From Sipunculus nudus (Eukaryota > Annelida > Sipuncula > Golfingiida > Sipunculidae), in assembly GCA_026874595.1 (NCBI GenBank), contig CM049322.1, forward strand, positions 34,687,840-34,751,839: 64,000 nucleotides of DNA. The letters are read 5' to 3'. The position numbers and the translations under genes were made by a program. Below are positions 33,926-46,240 of the stretch, piece by piece. Each line of letters opens with the position of its first letter. Position 1 is the stretch's first letter. The notes below the pieces were generated by a model that was not told where the DNA came from, did not search any database, and saw nothing but the letters and a program-made list of their open reading frames with translations.

Positions 33926-34540
33926 TGTCTAATTGGTGTTATTATACTGTGATACACAGTGATAGAGCGGAAAAGAAAACTTATTAATCTAATGTTAATG
34001 ATTTAATATGTAGAGGTAGCGAAAGTTTCATATTGTCAGCATTGTGCAACACAGCAGGGGACAATGCCCTAAGGATAATGACCCTTTACTGTTACTCATA
34101 GAAAAAAAATATAAAAGAGGCCGAATAGAAAGGTATGATTCTTGGGCACTTTTTTAAAACAGTGTGAGCGGGCGATTTTTATCCCCCTTTTGTGTATGTT
34201 TCGATAAAAAAAAGTGTCATATGATCAGGGTAAAGCATGATAATAACATAATTTATTTATGGAAACCTTACAAAATTGTATTATTTATCTTCTTGAAAGA
34301 GGAAAATCAAAAAAGAAATTTTGATGGGAGGGGTTAAAATTGGCGCGGGCGGTGCCTGAGAACCATTCCTTTATTTGCCTGATACATGTATATAATTATA
34401 CTTTTGCAGCCAATGCTTTAAATACGTTTTGCGAATCTAAGAGTCTCTCTTTGAGAGGTTAATTACTCCTTGTCCATAACACGATTTTTAGTTGGAACTA
34501 AATGCTTAAAGTCATCTGTTTAACTTAAACCCTCAAACAT
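33926..34540. other. Unique AT-rich DNA, nothing recognised
   Basis: No gene, tRNA box or repeat partner. Confidence 0.4.
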
Positions 34541-34547
34541 TATGTAA

Positions 34548-34602
34548 AGCGGTCCGGTCCGGTCCAGCCCAAAATTGTGGACTGGACCGGTCCAAGCGGA
34601 CA
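34548..34602. repeat. GGTCCGGTCC palindrome
   Basis: CGGTCCGGTCCGGTCCAG, a short spacer, then CTGGACCGGTCCAAGCGG form an imperfect hairpin. The words match those at 32868-32985. Confidence 0.55.
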
Positions 34603-34689
34603 TTATTTAATTCAGAAAATATGTGTGGGGAAGGACGGTTACAATATGGTATACTATATTGCAGGGGTCTGTGTGTGTCGGTAGGGAAT

Positions 34690-34745
34690 TCGAAGTCCTC
34701 CACCCCCCACCCCCCCACCCCCCACCCCCAAACCCCAAACACAAC
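34690..34745. repeat. C-rich tract with possible G-quadruplex on the minus strand
   Basis: Several runs of four or more Cs are separated by A or CA, so the minus strand has many closely spaced G-runs. Confidence 0.6.
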
Positions 34746-35230
34746 AGTGAAGAAAGAAATTATACCCTGAGTGCATTTCCAAGGGGAAATGCACTGTAGT
34801 GCTTGAGTTACAGGTACATATATACATTCGTTACGAACCGACTAGTTCCAACTGCAATACCAAATGTGAATTTTGTCCTCAGGTACTTAACCTTTCAATA
34901 TAACTAAGCTGCTGATCGAAATGTCCCGATTGTATTTGTGGCGAGCTTCGAATTTCACTTGCTCCTCCAAGGCTAGATATGATTGAACACAATTATTCTT
35001 TTTTGTATTATTTGTAACATTATTAAAATCGTTTGATGTTTTATTAACAATTTACATGTAGTTCTTAATGTTATTGAAGATGTTTAAGTGGTATGAATCT
35101 TCTTTAAAAAGGTATCATCTTGCAGCCAGCAACAACAATAAGGCTACGCATGCTGGGTCCATCATCATCATTCATAAAAAAAAAACCAACGAATTTTACC
35201 TCGGAACCGCTGATTTAATAAAGGCATACA
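34746..35230. other. Unique AT-rich DNA
   Basis: Nothing recognised. It leads into the family A SINE. Confidence 0.4.
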
Positions 35231-35475
35231 GGCTTCTGTGGTTCGGCTAGCAGAGCACCGAACTCAGATCTCAGCCGAGTGCCAGCCGAGGCGGGGTTAT
35301 TTTTTCATGGTCGGCCCGCACCCACAGTAAGCGCTCTGCAGGCTTGATGGAAAGGTCGTGTCCAACGGCCGTGCTTAACTCACAAACGAGTGCGCCTTTC
35401 GGGGGATCCTCGGTGGTATGACCCACTAATGGGGTCGATTACCCACCCAGGTAAAATTAACACCAGGATATATAC
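35231..35475 (+). mobile_element. SINE family A, 3'-truncated copy
   Basis: It starts GGCTTCTGTGG like the copy at 25776, has a damaged A and B box, and keeps AAGCGCTCTGCAGGCTTGATG, CACTCACAAACGAGTGCG and ACACCAGGATAT. The 3' third, including the terminal hairpin, is missing. Confidence 0.85.
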
Positions 35476-37837
35476 TTAATTACGCTACAATTAAAACAAA
35501 GATGCTATTACTTCCCACGAAAAAAAACTCTTTAAATTGAAGCTGTTTGAAGCGGACGTTATATAATGCTGTCGCCAATGTATTCCACAGGTTTGGACCA
35601 GCATAACAGACACTATAGACTGAAACAATTATTTAGTCGATCAAAACATTTCTGCTCGATTTGGCACTCCATGGCCCTTTTCCATAGATCATAATTTTTA
35701 TCAGGTTCTTGGTAAGAAACATGGATTAAATTTTGTGATGAGCATATACTCAATTTTATCAACTGAAGCACATTTCTGTATATTGCACGTACTAAAGAAA
35801 AGAAAAAGAAAAAAACCATCCCGTTAGTTTCCATGTTAGAACAATGATTTTAGTGCTGTGGCTTGCTTAAAAACATATCGTTCAGAGAGTGTGACTGAAT
35901 CAGATTAAATAGAGATGACTTCCACTTAGAGCCTTAAATAAATTAAGGATTGTCTGAGAGACACACGTTCTTGCATCGGGATTGTCTAAGCTAAAAATCG
36001 GGGACGTGGGTGATTGAAATATTAGGAGACCATAGATTACATTATGTGACATGTCATCCCCATTCCACCTTATTACAAATACAATATGTCATGTGTTTCT
36101 GATTATCATAATCTCGGTGTTTTAATCTACAAGCCTTTTACCCGTGTACAGGAACTAGTCGGGGACAGGTTTTCCATGGGCCAAGTTTACCTGCTCGGTA
36201 TACTTAGATTCTGATACATGGCGATGTTACCGACAATACAGAAATATCGTATTCCTCATTATTTATGGGGGAAACATAAATGAGACCCTCTTATGACACA
36301 AATAAAAGTCTAGCGAACATTTAAGAACAATAACGGGCATTTACGCTGCGTGGTCACAGAGCAGTTGCGTGACAACGATTTAGTGTCACCATTTTTAAAT
36401 ATAGATTTGTTTACGTCTAGTATGGCAAACTGCAGGGAAGGTGACGGCAACAAGAGGAGTTCTGATAGCATGGTAGGTATTTCCGCGATGGGAGACAATT
36501 AATTACCTTACATTGTAACGGATCTCGCTTGGTAACATCTAATTTCCAACATAAACCTGTGTAAACATCGTCCTTTGGTCTAGAGACCTTTTAATGTACT
36601 TCTTTTTATCTAACCTGGGATATTTCTCGTTATGCACTGCATGGCTACAGCTCTTCGCGTGGGATGAGAGCGCAATGCATTCTGGGTCGGTTTCAAGGCA
36701 AGCGCTTTTGCCATTCTATCTACTAAGGAACTTTTTTAGTTACCTCAACGCAAGCACTCTGTGGCCAGGTAAGGGTGAAAATTAATGGGATTGTAATGAA
36801 TCGATTCATCCAGGGGGAGATAAGGCTACAGGATATTAAGATTAAAGAAACTTCCAGCGTATATATTGTTTAAACACGTGCCAGAGAGATCATACAGAAA
36901 AAAAAGTGAAATCTGCTTCTTTGGCCTTTTAAGTAAAATATAATCTAATACTGAATGCACAGGGTGCAGTGCTTTAATCTTATCAAATGACCCCTACACC
37001 TTTATCTATACACGAGACCATTTCTCCGTTAAAACCATTAGTGAGCTTAAACTTTAATTTTGTTCTCTTGTCGTATTCCGCATGGCTGGATACTGAGTGC
37101 ATAGGTTCTTTGGATGTAAAATTTATAATATTTTTTTATCCGGTCGGATTTTTTTTGGGTTGGCAACCTTCAAGGGTAACCCAGAAATGCATCTTTCTGA
37201 AACCTTACATATAGGGCAATATATCTTAGGACTGACTGCGTCAATAGAAAGACAAATCGTCATGTAAGGGTGCATATTAGAAAAATAGTACATATGGATA
37301 TTTCAGACTTACAAAAAATGAAAGAAAATATGACAACAATTGCTTAAGTTTGATCACTTGTCAGTGTTGCCGTGCATATCCAAAAGAAAAAAATCATTTT
37401 ATAACCATATTGCAGAACACAACAGACGGTCACTCCGCGGCCCGGGAGCCCCGAATTCCCAAACCCGTCGTATGATCGAGGCTGTATTGTTCATTATTTT
37501 TTATTTAAAATCAGTTTCCAATGACATCAATTGCCCATCTGAACAGCAGATATAATCAAATGAAAGAGAAAAAAAAAAATTGGGACTTACCGTGGATATA
37601 ACGGTAATTATTTCTTGAGTGACAGCTTTAATCACTTGTCTTCTTCAATCTAAAACAGAAAATAAATTGGATTAGTACGTTACCAAGACAACGGCAACTG
37701 TTTATCAAACATTATTCTTAAGCTTAAGCAAGCGTCAAACGGTATGACTGCCTGCGCTGCGGTACACCATGCATTTCTTCAAATATACGTATGACTGTCT
37801 GCGATTGTCTACGATTTATGTGACCATTGATAAATAA

Positions 37838-37840
<3 letters not shown>
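35476..37840. other. Unique DNA, nothing recognised
   Basis: Frames of 60-75 codons on both strands lack motifs. A mixed-composition tract at about 36480-36780 could be conserved non-coding DNA, but there is no direct support. Confidence 0.4.

Positions 37841-37874
<34 letters not shown>
37841..37874. repeat. (AT)n microsatellite
   Basis: A short uninterrupted AT tract. Confidence 0.9.
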
Positions 37875-37877
<3 letters not shown>

Positions 37878-38506
37878 AAAAAAATCCGACGATTTCTAAC
37901 GCAATGATTTACTTCTACAACTCTCTGTGTGAGAAACGTATCGTGGGACATAATGATCTCACATGCAGGGTGCGCTTTCATTCAAATTTCTACAAAATTT
38001 CTCAGAAAATACTAGTAAATCACAGGGTGTATGGCCCGACTAAGACTACGGTATTAAACCATTAAGAGAATTCGCAAGAAACAAGTCAGCGGGTAGACAA
38101 ACACGAGTAAATACATACCCTCCAGCCGCATCGAATAGTCAATACATTGAATTGCAAAACCTCGATCAAATTTTAATCGATTTTTAACCGATTCGATTCA
38201 ATTATTTTTCTTTTGGATACCCCCCCCCCCCCCACCGCCTCTTTTGGCTGTCTAAATGAGAAAGCAGGCTCGTTGACGATTTGTTGTAGATCTGGTTTCA
38301 ACACACGCCTTTAGAAAAACAGAAAAAACGTGAAAAAAAACTTATGGGAGAACTATTATTCCTTTATTTGTTAAATTAAGATATCCCTGGTGTTAAAATG
38401 TTTCGATCTAATTACTATGGGAATAACTGAAACGAGAATTTAATCAAAGGTATAAGAATCGATCATCGAGTGATTCTAAGGCTCATCACAAGTCACATGC
38501 CACTAA

Positions 38507-38510
<4 letters not shown>
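37875..38510. other. Unique DNA with C-run
   Basis: A run of 14 Cs lies at 38220-38233. Nothing else was recognised. Confidence 0.4.

Positions 38511-38568
<58 letters not shown>
38511..38568. repeat. (AT)n microsatellite
   Basis: An uninterrupted AT tract just upstream of the candidate small frame. Confidence 0.95.
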
Positions 38569-38570
<2 letters not shown>

Positions 38571-38615
38571 CTGATATTACAATTCATTTATGTCCACCTA
38601 ATATTTCTTAACTGT

Positions 38616-38843
38616 ATGAAACGAAAGACACCTCTGGCCAGCGACACGGAAACAATAATTTCTCAGTCTATTAACAAGCTCGCAAAGCATCGAAAAGGCC
38701 TCCTCGGCGAAAACGAAAACATCCGTTATCACGTGGACACATCAGGAGCCATTCACATCCCATTTAATGTCCGGCTCATTTATCACGCTAAACAGGGTAC
38801 CTCCATCAAAGAGAACTGGAGAGTAACACAATTCCTTGTGTGA
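38616..38843 (+). CDS. Weak candidate small ORF (75 aa), function unknown
   Basis: This is a 75-codon frame starting MKRKTPLASDTETIISQSIN. The frame is open a further 15 codons upstream of the ATG, to a stop at the AT tract. Codons ending in C or G are more common than the AT-rich surroundings would predict, and the composition is balanced (Lys, Asn, Ile, His, Gly). I recognise no domain, signal peptide or membrane segment, and no splice acceptor is obvious. It could be a decayed transposon coding piece, a conserved non-coding block, or chance. No neighbour supports a role. Confidence 0.15.
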   Translation: MKRKTPLASDTETIISQSINKLAKHRKGLLGENENIRYHVDTSGAIHIPFNVRLIYHAKQGTSIKENWRVTQFLV

Positions 38844-40018
38844 AGAAAAGTTTCAATAACAAATAATTATTGTTACAGTTTCAATGGCACAAATGTGGAA
38901 TCCCTTTCTTAATATTTCTTTTCCTGTTACATCGAGTAGTTTGATTAATACTTGCCTTAATGAGGTCAATGACATGCTTGAAGAATGAGAAAGTCGTTAG
39001 AGTAATCCAAAACCGAAGCCCGTGCTTGAGAAATACTTAATACCAAATCCCACGTTTCTATCAAAATGGTTAATAAAAAAACCAGCATTAGTGGAGTAAA
39101 AGACAAAGACAAAGATACCGGATTAGTGATTGTTTCTCAAATGACTCTCTTTAGAACTTTTAAGTCTCTTCGTCATTTATATCTCCATGGGTTCACTTAT
39201 AAATAATATCTGACTCCGAAATCTTTTTTATATGTTCCACTATTATTAAATTAGAATTAACATTCATTTATACATAAGCTATGGTCCCCATGCGCATGCG
39301 AATGGAAAAGAAGTGAAGAATATGCTTACTCCAAGTCTTTTTGATGAAAAACTTTTTTTTATTTCTACAAATCATAATAGATAACCCTTCTTTTGTCGTA
39401 TATGTTTAAACATTGAGGGCTTTGTGAAGGGAGCTATTTCAGTGTGAAGCGACAGCGCCTTCTTTGAATCGTTCATCAGTCCTCCCGAAAATAGCAATAT
39501 TATGGCCCTTAAAAAATATAAATGGACATGAACAACCCAATGCAAAATCTCATTTCAATAGTGACCGTTCTAGTTTCACAGTGGCTTGCTAACCAACGCT
39601 GTCAATCATGACCACATGCCTGCCGAAACTCCATTAAGCATGCATGGAGATTACCAGTATAATGTACGTCTGATTGTAAAGTATTAGATTAAAATATAGA
39701 TATAATTTATGTGGAGTGACCTGATACCTGTAAACGGTGAGAGCTTGGCAATTAAAGAAAAGTTTATTTTCCACAGCGAGCATTTGACAGGATATTTGCC
39801 TATGCCTCGCCCAGCAACTCAGACGTGGTCGATGGACTATTCGTCTATATTCTGTAACAATGGCACAATTTAGTTTTCAATTTTTTAGCGCATTCCCTTA
39901 GAGATGACGTCAATGTTGGTAAGGGTTTATCACGTGCACGCGAGTAAGATAATAATACTGAGAAACAAACAAACCTAAAAGCCACAATATGTGTGTATAA
40001 ATATATATACATATATAC

Positions 40019-40027
<9 letters not shown>
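38844..40027. other. Unique DNA, nothing recognised
   Basis: No coding-like frames or repeat partner. Confidence 0.4.

Positions 40028-40094
<67 letters not shown>
40028..40094. repeat. (AT)n microsatellite
   Basis: An AT tract preceded by interrupted ATACAT units from about 40000. Confidence 0.95.
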
Positions 40095-40096
<2 letters not shown>

Positions 40097-40639
40097 GTAA
40101 CCTGACCAAACAAAGCCTGCCTTATGTCCCTACTGCTAAGCAGATTCATTTACATGTATCACTCTTACGCTTTACCTTCGTCCCTGAAGAACAAACATGG
40201 ACAAACAGACATGGAACGTTATACTTCATTAAAACGGCAAAATGACGAGTTGCTCAACCACTGATGGGCATATCGTGTTTCTTACATTAAAAGTTAATGG
40301 GAAATAAAATACCCGCCGCCAGGCATTAAGCATACCATGTCTGTGTCGTATTGAAGCTGGCTTATGTAAATAAAAGTTAATGTATAATAATTGAAACTGT
40401 TCCATGACCATATTCACTGAGTTAATTTGTTCTGAATTCAGATGTACATATGTTTAAGAAGCTGGTCAATTAACGTATATCTCACCCATGCTTTACGGGC
40501 TTTGTTGGTAGATGATGATAATGATGATAATGATGATGATGATGAAAATGACGACGAAGATGAAGATGATGGCCTGTATTATCTGATTATTTTATTTTAA
40601 TTTCTCTAATTGAATCATTATATATTATAAACATATCTG
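40095..40639. other. Unique DNA plus a GATGAT-rich patch
   Basis: A GAT/GAC trinucleotide patch lies at about 40513-40570. Otherwise nothing was recognised. Confidence 0.5.
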
Positions 40640-41125
40640 TCGTTTTGTGATCTTTTGTCTCTTTCTTAATATGACTTTTGCAATCCCTGTTCTCTGTCGT
40701 TTTGTGATCCTTGGTCTCTCTGTTAATATGACTTTTACAATATATTTTCTCTGTCGTTTTCTGATCTTTTGTCTCTCTCTTAATATGACGTTTGCAATCT
40801 CTGTTCTCTGTTGTTTTGTGATCCTTTGTCTCTCTATTAATATGCTTTTTACAATATTTTCTCTGTCGTTTTGTAATCTTTTGTCTGTCTCTTAATGTGG
40901 CTTTTGCAATCTCTATTCTCTGTCGTTTTGTGATCCTTTGTCTCGCTATTAATATGCCTTTTACAATATTTTCTCTGTCGTTTTGTGATTCTTGTCTGTC
41001 TCTTAATATGACGTTTGCAATCTCTGTTCTCTGTCGTTTTGTGATCCTTTGTCTCTCTGTTAATTGCCTTTTACAATATTTTCTCTGTCGTTTTGTGATC
41101 TTTTGTTTCTCTGATAATATGACTT
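40640..41125. repeat. 57-bp minisatellite with alternating monomer types
   Basis: A unit of about 57 bp, with core CTGTCGTTTTGTGATC, repeats about eight times. Two monomer types alternate: one with TTTGCAATCTCTGTTCTC and one with TTTACAATATTTTCTC, giving a higher-order unit of about 114 bp. Fifty-seven is 19 codons, so frames stay open on both strands. The minus frame (40587-41129, 180 codons) repeats a Lys/Arg/Thr-rich 19-residue word such as ETKDHKTTENRDCKSHIK. The plus frames repeat a hydrophobic word. Neither has a known domain, and decay of single units already shifts the frame, so no gene is called. Confidence 0.9.
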
Positions 41126-41164
41126 TCATAATTTCTTTTCTCAGTCTTTTGTCTATATCTTTAA

Positions 41165-41305
41165 ATATTTGTCGTTATTCAAGTCGGCCCATCTGTTTCT
41201 CTCTGTCTCTTTGTCTGTTTTCTGTCCGTCTCTCTGTCTCTCTGTCTCTCCCTCTTGCTGGAGCTCTTTGCAAATGTGACCGATTCCTCTTTGTGTCTAA
41301 CTTTC

Positions 41306-41353
<48 letters not shown>

Positions 41354-41430
41354 AATATTCCTCCCTCAATCTCTCTCCTATTTCTTGCTCTCTCTCTCTC
41401 TCCTTCTCTCTTGGTCTCATTTCTTCACCT
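41165..41430. repeat. CT-rich low complexity with (AT)n (41308-41350)
   Basis: CTGTCTCT-type words are followed by an AT tract and then TCTCTCTC words. The long plus frame here is repeat-derived. Confidence 0.8.
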
Positions 41431-41599
41431 ACGGGGAGAGTTCTATTTTAAGTATAGATCTTACCATGCTGCTCAATTAATATATCGCGAGTTATTCTTT
41501 AATTTCCCTGAACCTCCAGTCTGATAAAAGCGACTAATTATACTTATCCTTATTGTTTTAAATGACACCCTAGACTTTCAAAGAAAAGTCTTTTTTGAA

Positions 41600-41872
41600 G
41601 GTTACATAAAGAACCATGTACCTAGGTTTTCTCGAAGAACCCTTCAAGGTTCCCCACTCAGTCTACTGTAAAGAATCTTGAAGGGTTCCTCCCGGAACCT
41701 TTCAACAGGTTCTAGATGGAACCTGTAAGGTTCAATAAAAGAACCCTAGGGAGGTTCCAAAAAGAACCATGTGTATAAAGTTTCAGTTACAACCCTTTAA
41801 CGTTCCCCACTCAGTCCCCACTGCGAATAACCCTTTTTGGTTCTACTTGGACCCCTTTCATTAGAGTATACT
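41600..41872. repeat. ~152-bp duplicated repeat (AAGAACC/GGTTCC-rich)
   Basis: AAAGAACCATGT occurs near 41608 and 41761, and GTTCCCCACTCAGTC occurs near 41648 and 41802, giving two diverged direct copies. GGTTCT, AGAACC, GGAACC and GGTTCC words give strong dyad symmetry. This looks like part of an inverted-repeat mobile element; no outer ends were fixed. Confidence 0.6.
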
Positions 41873-43021
41873 GAGAAAGCAGATACTATTGACACTAAAC
41901 CGAAGTTAGGCAATAAGTTATTTGACTTTCCAATACCTTCAAGTAAACTTACCACATGATAGGCCTGCAAATACACTAAATTTGATTAGACTTGAAACAA
42001 GTAGATATCTGTCCAGATAAAGAGTAAAACAAATTTTCTGGAAAGAAAAGTCGCGTGAACACTAAGAAGCCTGTCAGGATGATCAAAACGAAGTTCATGT
42101 AATATTAAATTTAAGATGATAAAGTAAACTGGGAAATGGTGTTTTACGTCAGGTATAAGCTAACCTCTGTAAAATACTCCTAAAAAATCGTCGTTTATTA
42201 CGTCAGACACTAATGAGAACTGCTTATATTGCATAAAATATCAAAGTGATCATGATGGCGGCTTAAAATTACGACCACTGGGTGTAAAACTGTCGGATTA
42301 GACCGGATAAAGCTACAGGGTATTAACCAGCGTCCGAAGGACAATAAAAATAGATATTATTTATCATGGTCTCTTACGTATGTCCGCAGCTTATATAATC
42401 AGTCAGTCGAGGTAATAATACTAGCAAGGACAATACAAAAAGAAACATTTATAATGTCATTTAATTAATTAGTCAATTACTGATCGCTTAGGTTTTAAAA
42501 ACACAATTTATACAAATAAAGCGAAGGTCACAATGAATAATTACACGAGTAATGGTTATAAAAAAAAACGAGACTAGTGCGAATACTCAAGCCCTGATTC
42601 CGGATTTAAGAACTCGGTTTGAGGTGCTCCTTTTAGCAATCGTCAAGACTCCCGCTTAATTCCGAAAATATTTCATCAAACCAAGATGAAAAAGGATTAG
42701 CAAACTGAAAGTTCATGCTGTCATGCTTGCAAGGTAGTTTTCGTATCCTGACAACCGAAGGGTTCGAACCTAATCGGAATCTCATTCCGTCATACACAGT
42801 CTTAAAAAGTTGATGAAAAAGCTGAATTGTTAAGTCACCAATAGACAAAAGATGAAAGGTCGTGCAATAAACACGGACGGTTTCCCCAGGTTGGGCCACT
42901 GGCGTGTTAAAGTGAAATAACCAGGGATGGCCGACCCAGGGTAACATAGGAGGTATAATCCAAAGGGTAACAAATTAAAGGTTTTAAATCTGTATTTATT
43001 GAACGTGGATTGTTCAATCAG
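41873..43021. other. Unique DNA, nothing recognised
   Basis: A GGGTTCGAACCTAATCGG word near 42760 matches a Pol III B box, but the A box upstream is poor, so no element was called. Confidence 0.4.
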
Positions 43022-43208
43022 GTAACTAAGGTGAGGTACTCTCCATGGCTCAGATGGTGGCGGTTGGTAGTCTCTGCAGGTGAAGTTAACCCGAGCACCC
43101 AGAGAAAACCACCGACCTTGGTGGGGCTGCTGCAATCGATTTTCATAGCCGGGAACCAAACCAGAGTCACCGGTGGAGAGAGCAGCGTGTATAACCATTC
43201 GAACGACT
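43022..43208 (-). mobile_element. SINE family E with conserved central block
   Basis: The minus strand starts with a diverged tRNA-like head (ATGGTTATACACGCTGC ... GGTTTGGTTCCCGG). It then has the block GGTCGGTGGTTTTCTCTGGG and ends CACCATCTGAGCC. The second copy at 49275-49455 shares the block and the same last 13 bases. The GGTGGTTTTCTCCGGG-type core resembles deeply conserved SINE domains described from molluscs and cnidarians (for example the Nin-type domain). That assignment is from memory of the motif style. Confidence 0.7.
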
Positions 43209-43846
43209 AGGTTGATTAAATCATACTAAACAGATAGGCATAACTTTTAAAAAATGAGATTATCAGAAAAAAATTAATATCCAAAATAGAAGATTGGATA
43301 TGTAAATGTACATGTCTCAAGTTTTCATTATTGTTCACTGTTTGTTGTTTTTAATTTGTTTTCAAGGAGTCCTGAGTTTTCCTCCAATTCCCTTTATACA
43401 GAACTGTTGGGGGGCCTTCCAAAGTTTCCGCTGTGACTTGTGCTTCATAGATCTGGATCAGTGTCATTCAGTTGGCGTCACTTAGAATTTAAAAATAGAT
43501 TCATGACGTCATAATGGTGTAATCAAACTTCAAGAAGGCTTTATGAAATACTAAACGGAGCAAAGACCGGTGATTAAGTTTTATAAACAAGCTATCCTAC
43601 TTTGTATTCGTTAATTTTGCAAATGTCCTCTGGCAGATTCTTAAACAGCTCTGGAGAGGTTCTGGCATACATTTATGAGTTTTCGTTGTTCGACCAGCCG
43701 GAGCATAATATTCATTTACACGAATATTTATGAGTACACTTTCTTTAAACATTTATGCAGTGTACAGGGCATTATTTTCAAACCAGGTATGTTAAATATC
43801 CATAAATTACATTTTTTCCCTTCTTAAAATATTATGGTATTTCCCA

Positions 43847-43848
<2 letters not shown>
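43209..43848. other. Unique DNA, nothing recognised
   Basis: No frame or repeat identity. Confidence 0.4.

Positions 43849-43915
<67 letters not shown>
43849..43915. repeat. (AT)n microsatellite
   Basis: An uninterrupted AT tract. Confidence 0.95.
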
Positions 43916-43917
<2 letters not shown>

Positions 43918-44158
43918 AATTTTAGGAATGAGGAAGTGACATGATTTTGAACTATTAGCAGCTTTGAACTAATTATTATAAGGTTAATTCAAATTATAGG
44001 CTGAAGCCCTCTGATAAATGATACCTTTGTCATGGGCTTACAAGAACATTCTGTTAATACATGGTCAAAACTGAAGTACTACTAAGTAATCCCAAGCTTA
44101 GCACCAGTAAATATACTATGTTTACAAACAGAGGGCTAGGGCGTTTCCGAGTACCCAT

Positions 44159-44717
44159 CAAGGCGGATCCAGAAATTCGAGAACAGAGGGCGCATATACT
44201 GGGTTGGCGGTGGATGCTTTATAAGAAAATACACACACACAACCCTACACCCCCATCCACACACACACACATTTATATATAAGTATATATAATATTCATT
44301 ATTATTATGATTATTATTACGTAATATATTTTCAACCTGTAAAAATAAAAATAACTTTTTATTTCATCTATACGTTATTTTTATAAAGATAATTACAGGT
44401 AAACGGGGGGGGGGGGTTATATGGGAGGTGTTTGTGTGTGGAAGGGGGCCTCCTAGGTGTTATGATCCAACAGAGTGTAATGATGGAAAGACTCCCTCCC
44501 TCAGTATAGAAACATTTGGATGCTAATCTCAGAGCTTATGAATTAGTAAGTTATCAAATGTGGATAACTTTAACTGCTAGGGAATAAAAGAGATATATAA
44601 AAAATGAATACCTGGGAAAATTAATAGATAAAATGAGAGATATTAAACAGCTTAACTTTGGTGGTGGTGTGTGTGTGGGGGGTGGGGGTGGTGTCAATCT
44701 CTGTATCCGCCACTGCT
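44159..44717. mobile_element. hAT-like MITE
   Basis: The right end, reverse-complemented, reads CAGTGGCGGATACAGAG, a common hAT-type terminus. The left end reads CAAGGCGGATCCAGAA. The interior holds AC and AT simple repeats, a run of Gs at 44405-44416 and a GTG-rich patch near 44662-44695. There is no transposase. Eight-base target duplications are not obvious, so the left boundary is approximate. Confidence 0.55.
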
Positions 44718-45880
44718 CTTTGGGTGTTAACTCAACTGTGCACGTCAAAATAAAACTGTTTCTGCAAGAGGCGTCCAAAATGAACTTACTTTGAGTTCGA
44801 CAACAAAACTCGAGAAATCAGTTTTGTAAACCCTGACGCCCAGTGAGAAGAAGAATACGCTTTCAGCACCGGTGAATGTATATTGTCTGTATTATAAATG
44901 ACGGTGATGGCACCAAATCGTTGTTCCGCAACACCTCTGAGACCACCGGTTGGAAACACCCGCTTTTTGTTAACTTGAGGTGTCCGGAAGATGCCAAGTC
45001 TGTGATAGGGGAGCTCATTCTCTGTAGTAACAGAATCTTGAGGAATTTGACATTATTTCATTAAGGGTCTATCTCAGCGCCATCTATTAGAAACTAAGTG
45101 AAGTCGTCTCATGGCATTAAGCTCATGGTAAACCGAACCCGCAAAAACCCTACCGAAGCCCCACGGACCTGTATCAACTCTAGAATTTGCACATTTCCCA
45201 GTGGAAATAAGAAAGATATCGGAGTTTGTGACCGGTACCGGTAGTTTGGTAACGTTGCCTTATAGAAGAGCACGCTATGCCTGGGAACTCGTTGTTTGCC
45301 TTTGATGCATGTACGGGGGATCGTGAGTTGACGTCATTTAGCTGTCATCCTATCAATAATCGTACATATGGAAAATATATATCAATTATCATCTTTAATT
45401 TTCAAGGTCTTTGTAATGTTAGGCTAAGATTGCATACTTTTTAGTATTAGAAAAATCTCTTCTTTTTACAAAAAGTAACAAGTACTCTGAGGTACTAGCT
45501 GCAAAAAAATCGAATATTCATTTTAAAAAATGAATTCACACCCTACAGGGATTTTTCTCCTTTGTATCCTAAATTTTGCAATACCTTTACAATGATGTAA
45601 CCATTCTGTTCAGCTTTTTTTAATTATCCTTTATCATAAAATACCCTATCATTTGATTGCTCCTTTTCATCAAATTCAAACCTCAATTTTTAATTTTTCA
45701 ATTAAATTTACCAAATATCACGCTAAAATTAAATTCAAAAGTTAATATTAAGAACGAATGTCAGAATGAAACTAGTATTATAACGAACTTTACCTGCGTT
45801 TGGCGTTTGAGGAATGTGTATAAATTCTCCATGTCCATATGACCAGCGTTTAGATGGTTCCCTTACGGTCTTTACTGATG
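44718..45880. other. Unique DNA, nothing recognised
   Basis: The plus frame at 44876-45064 (62 codons) has balanced composition but no motif; it may be a conserved non-coding stretch or chance. Confidence 0.4.
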
Positions 45881-46240
45881 CACGTAGTTTTGTTCCGCAC
45901 AGACGAAAATGCTGACTAAAGGTGAACGCGCAATGCTAAGCACGCGGCCGCCAACCATTGGCTGCAACCTCCTTAACTTCCCTTAGGTAGAGGCCTTTCT
46001 CTGTCTGCTACAGCACTGGGCTGGGCTATCGCTCGCCTGTGTCGTAATTGCTTACCTTGGCAGCGGCTGCACACAGGTTTAATTACACTACCGCGTGATC
46101 TCACCCCGACAAGCGGCTTCGCACATTCCGAGACTGACATAATTACAGGGTTATTAACAAGATATCTGGGATTCCTGATTTCTTATTGAGTTAATTGGGC
46201 AGGTGTTTATCACGTCAGCGATAAGATTATGTTTCGTAAC
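45881..46240. promoter_or_regulatory. Possible regulatory DNA, relatively GC-rich
   Basis: The tract contains a NotI-like GCGGCCGC. Ordered candidate sites follow within 200 bases: GGTTTAATTACAC, GACATAATTACAGG, TTGAGTTAATTGGG, GTGTTTATCACG and GCGATAAGATTATG. No ORF, simple repeat or transposon end is present. It is one of the better enhancer-like stretches here but is unsupported beyond motif content. Confidence 0.22.

Noticed and set aside
40897-41451. 184-codon plus-strand frame resembling a multi-pass membrane protein
   Set aside because: The hydrophobic repeats come from a 57-bp minisatellite and then a CT-rich and AT tract. It would require the opposite strand's frame to be open as well, which the unit length explains.
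42715-42790. tRNA-like element around GGGTTCGAACCTAATCGG
   Set aside because: The B box is perfect, but no acceptable A box lies 30-60 bases upstream and no second copy was found.
44876-45064. 62-codon frame with protein-like composition
   Set aside because: It is short, with no known motif, no splice context and no repeat or neighbour support.
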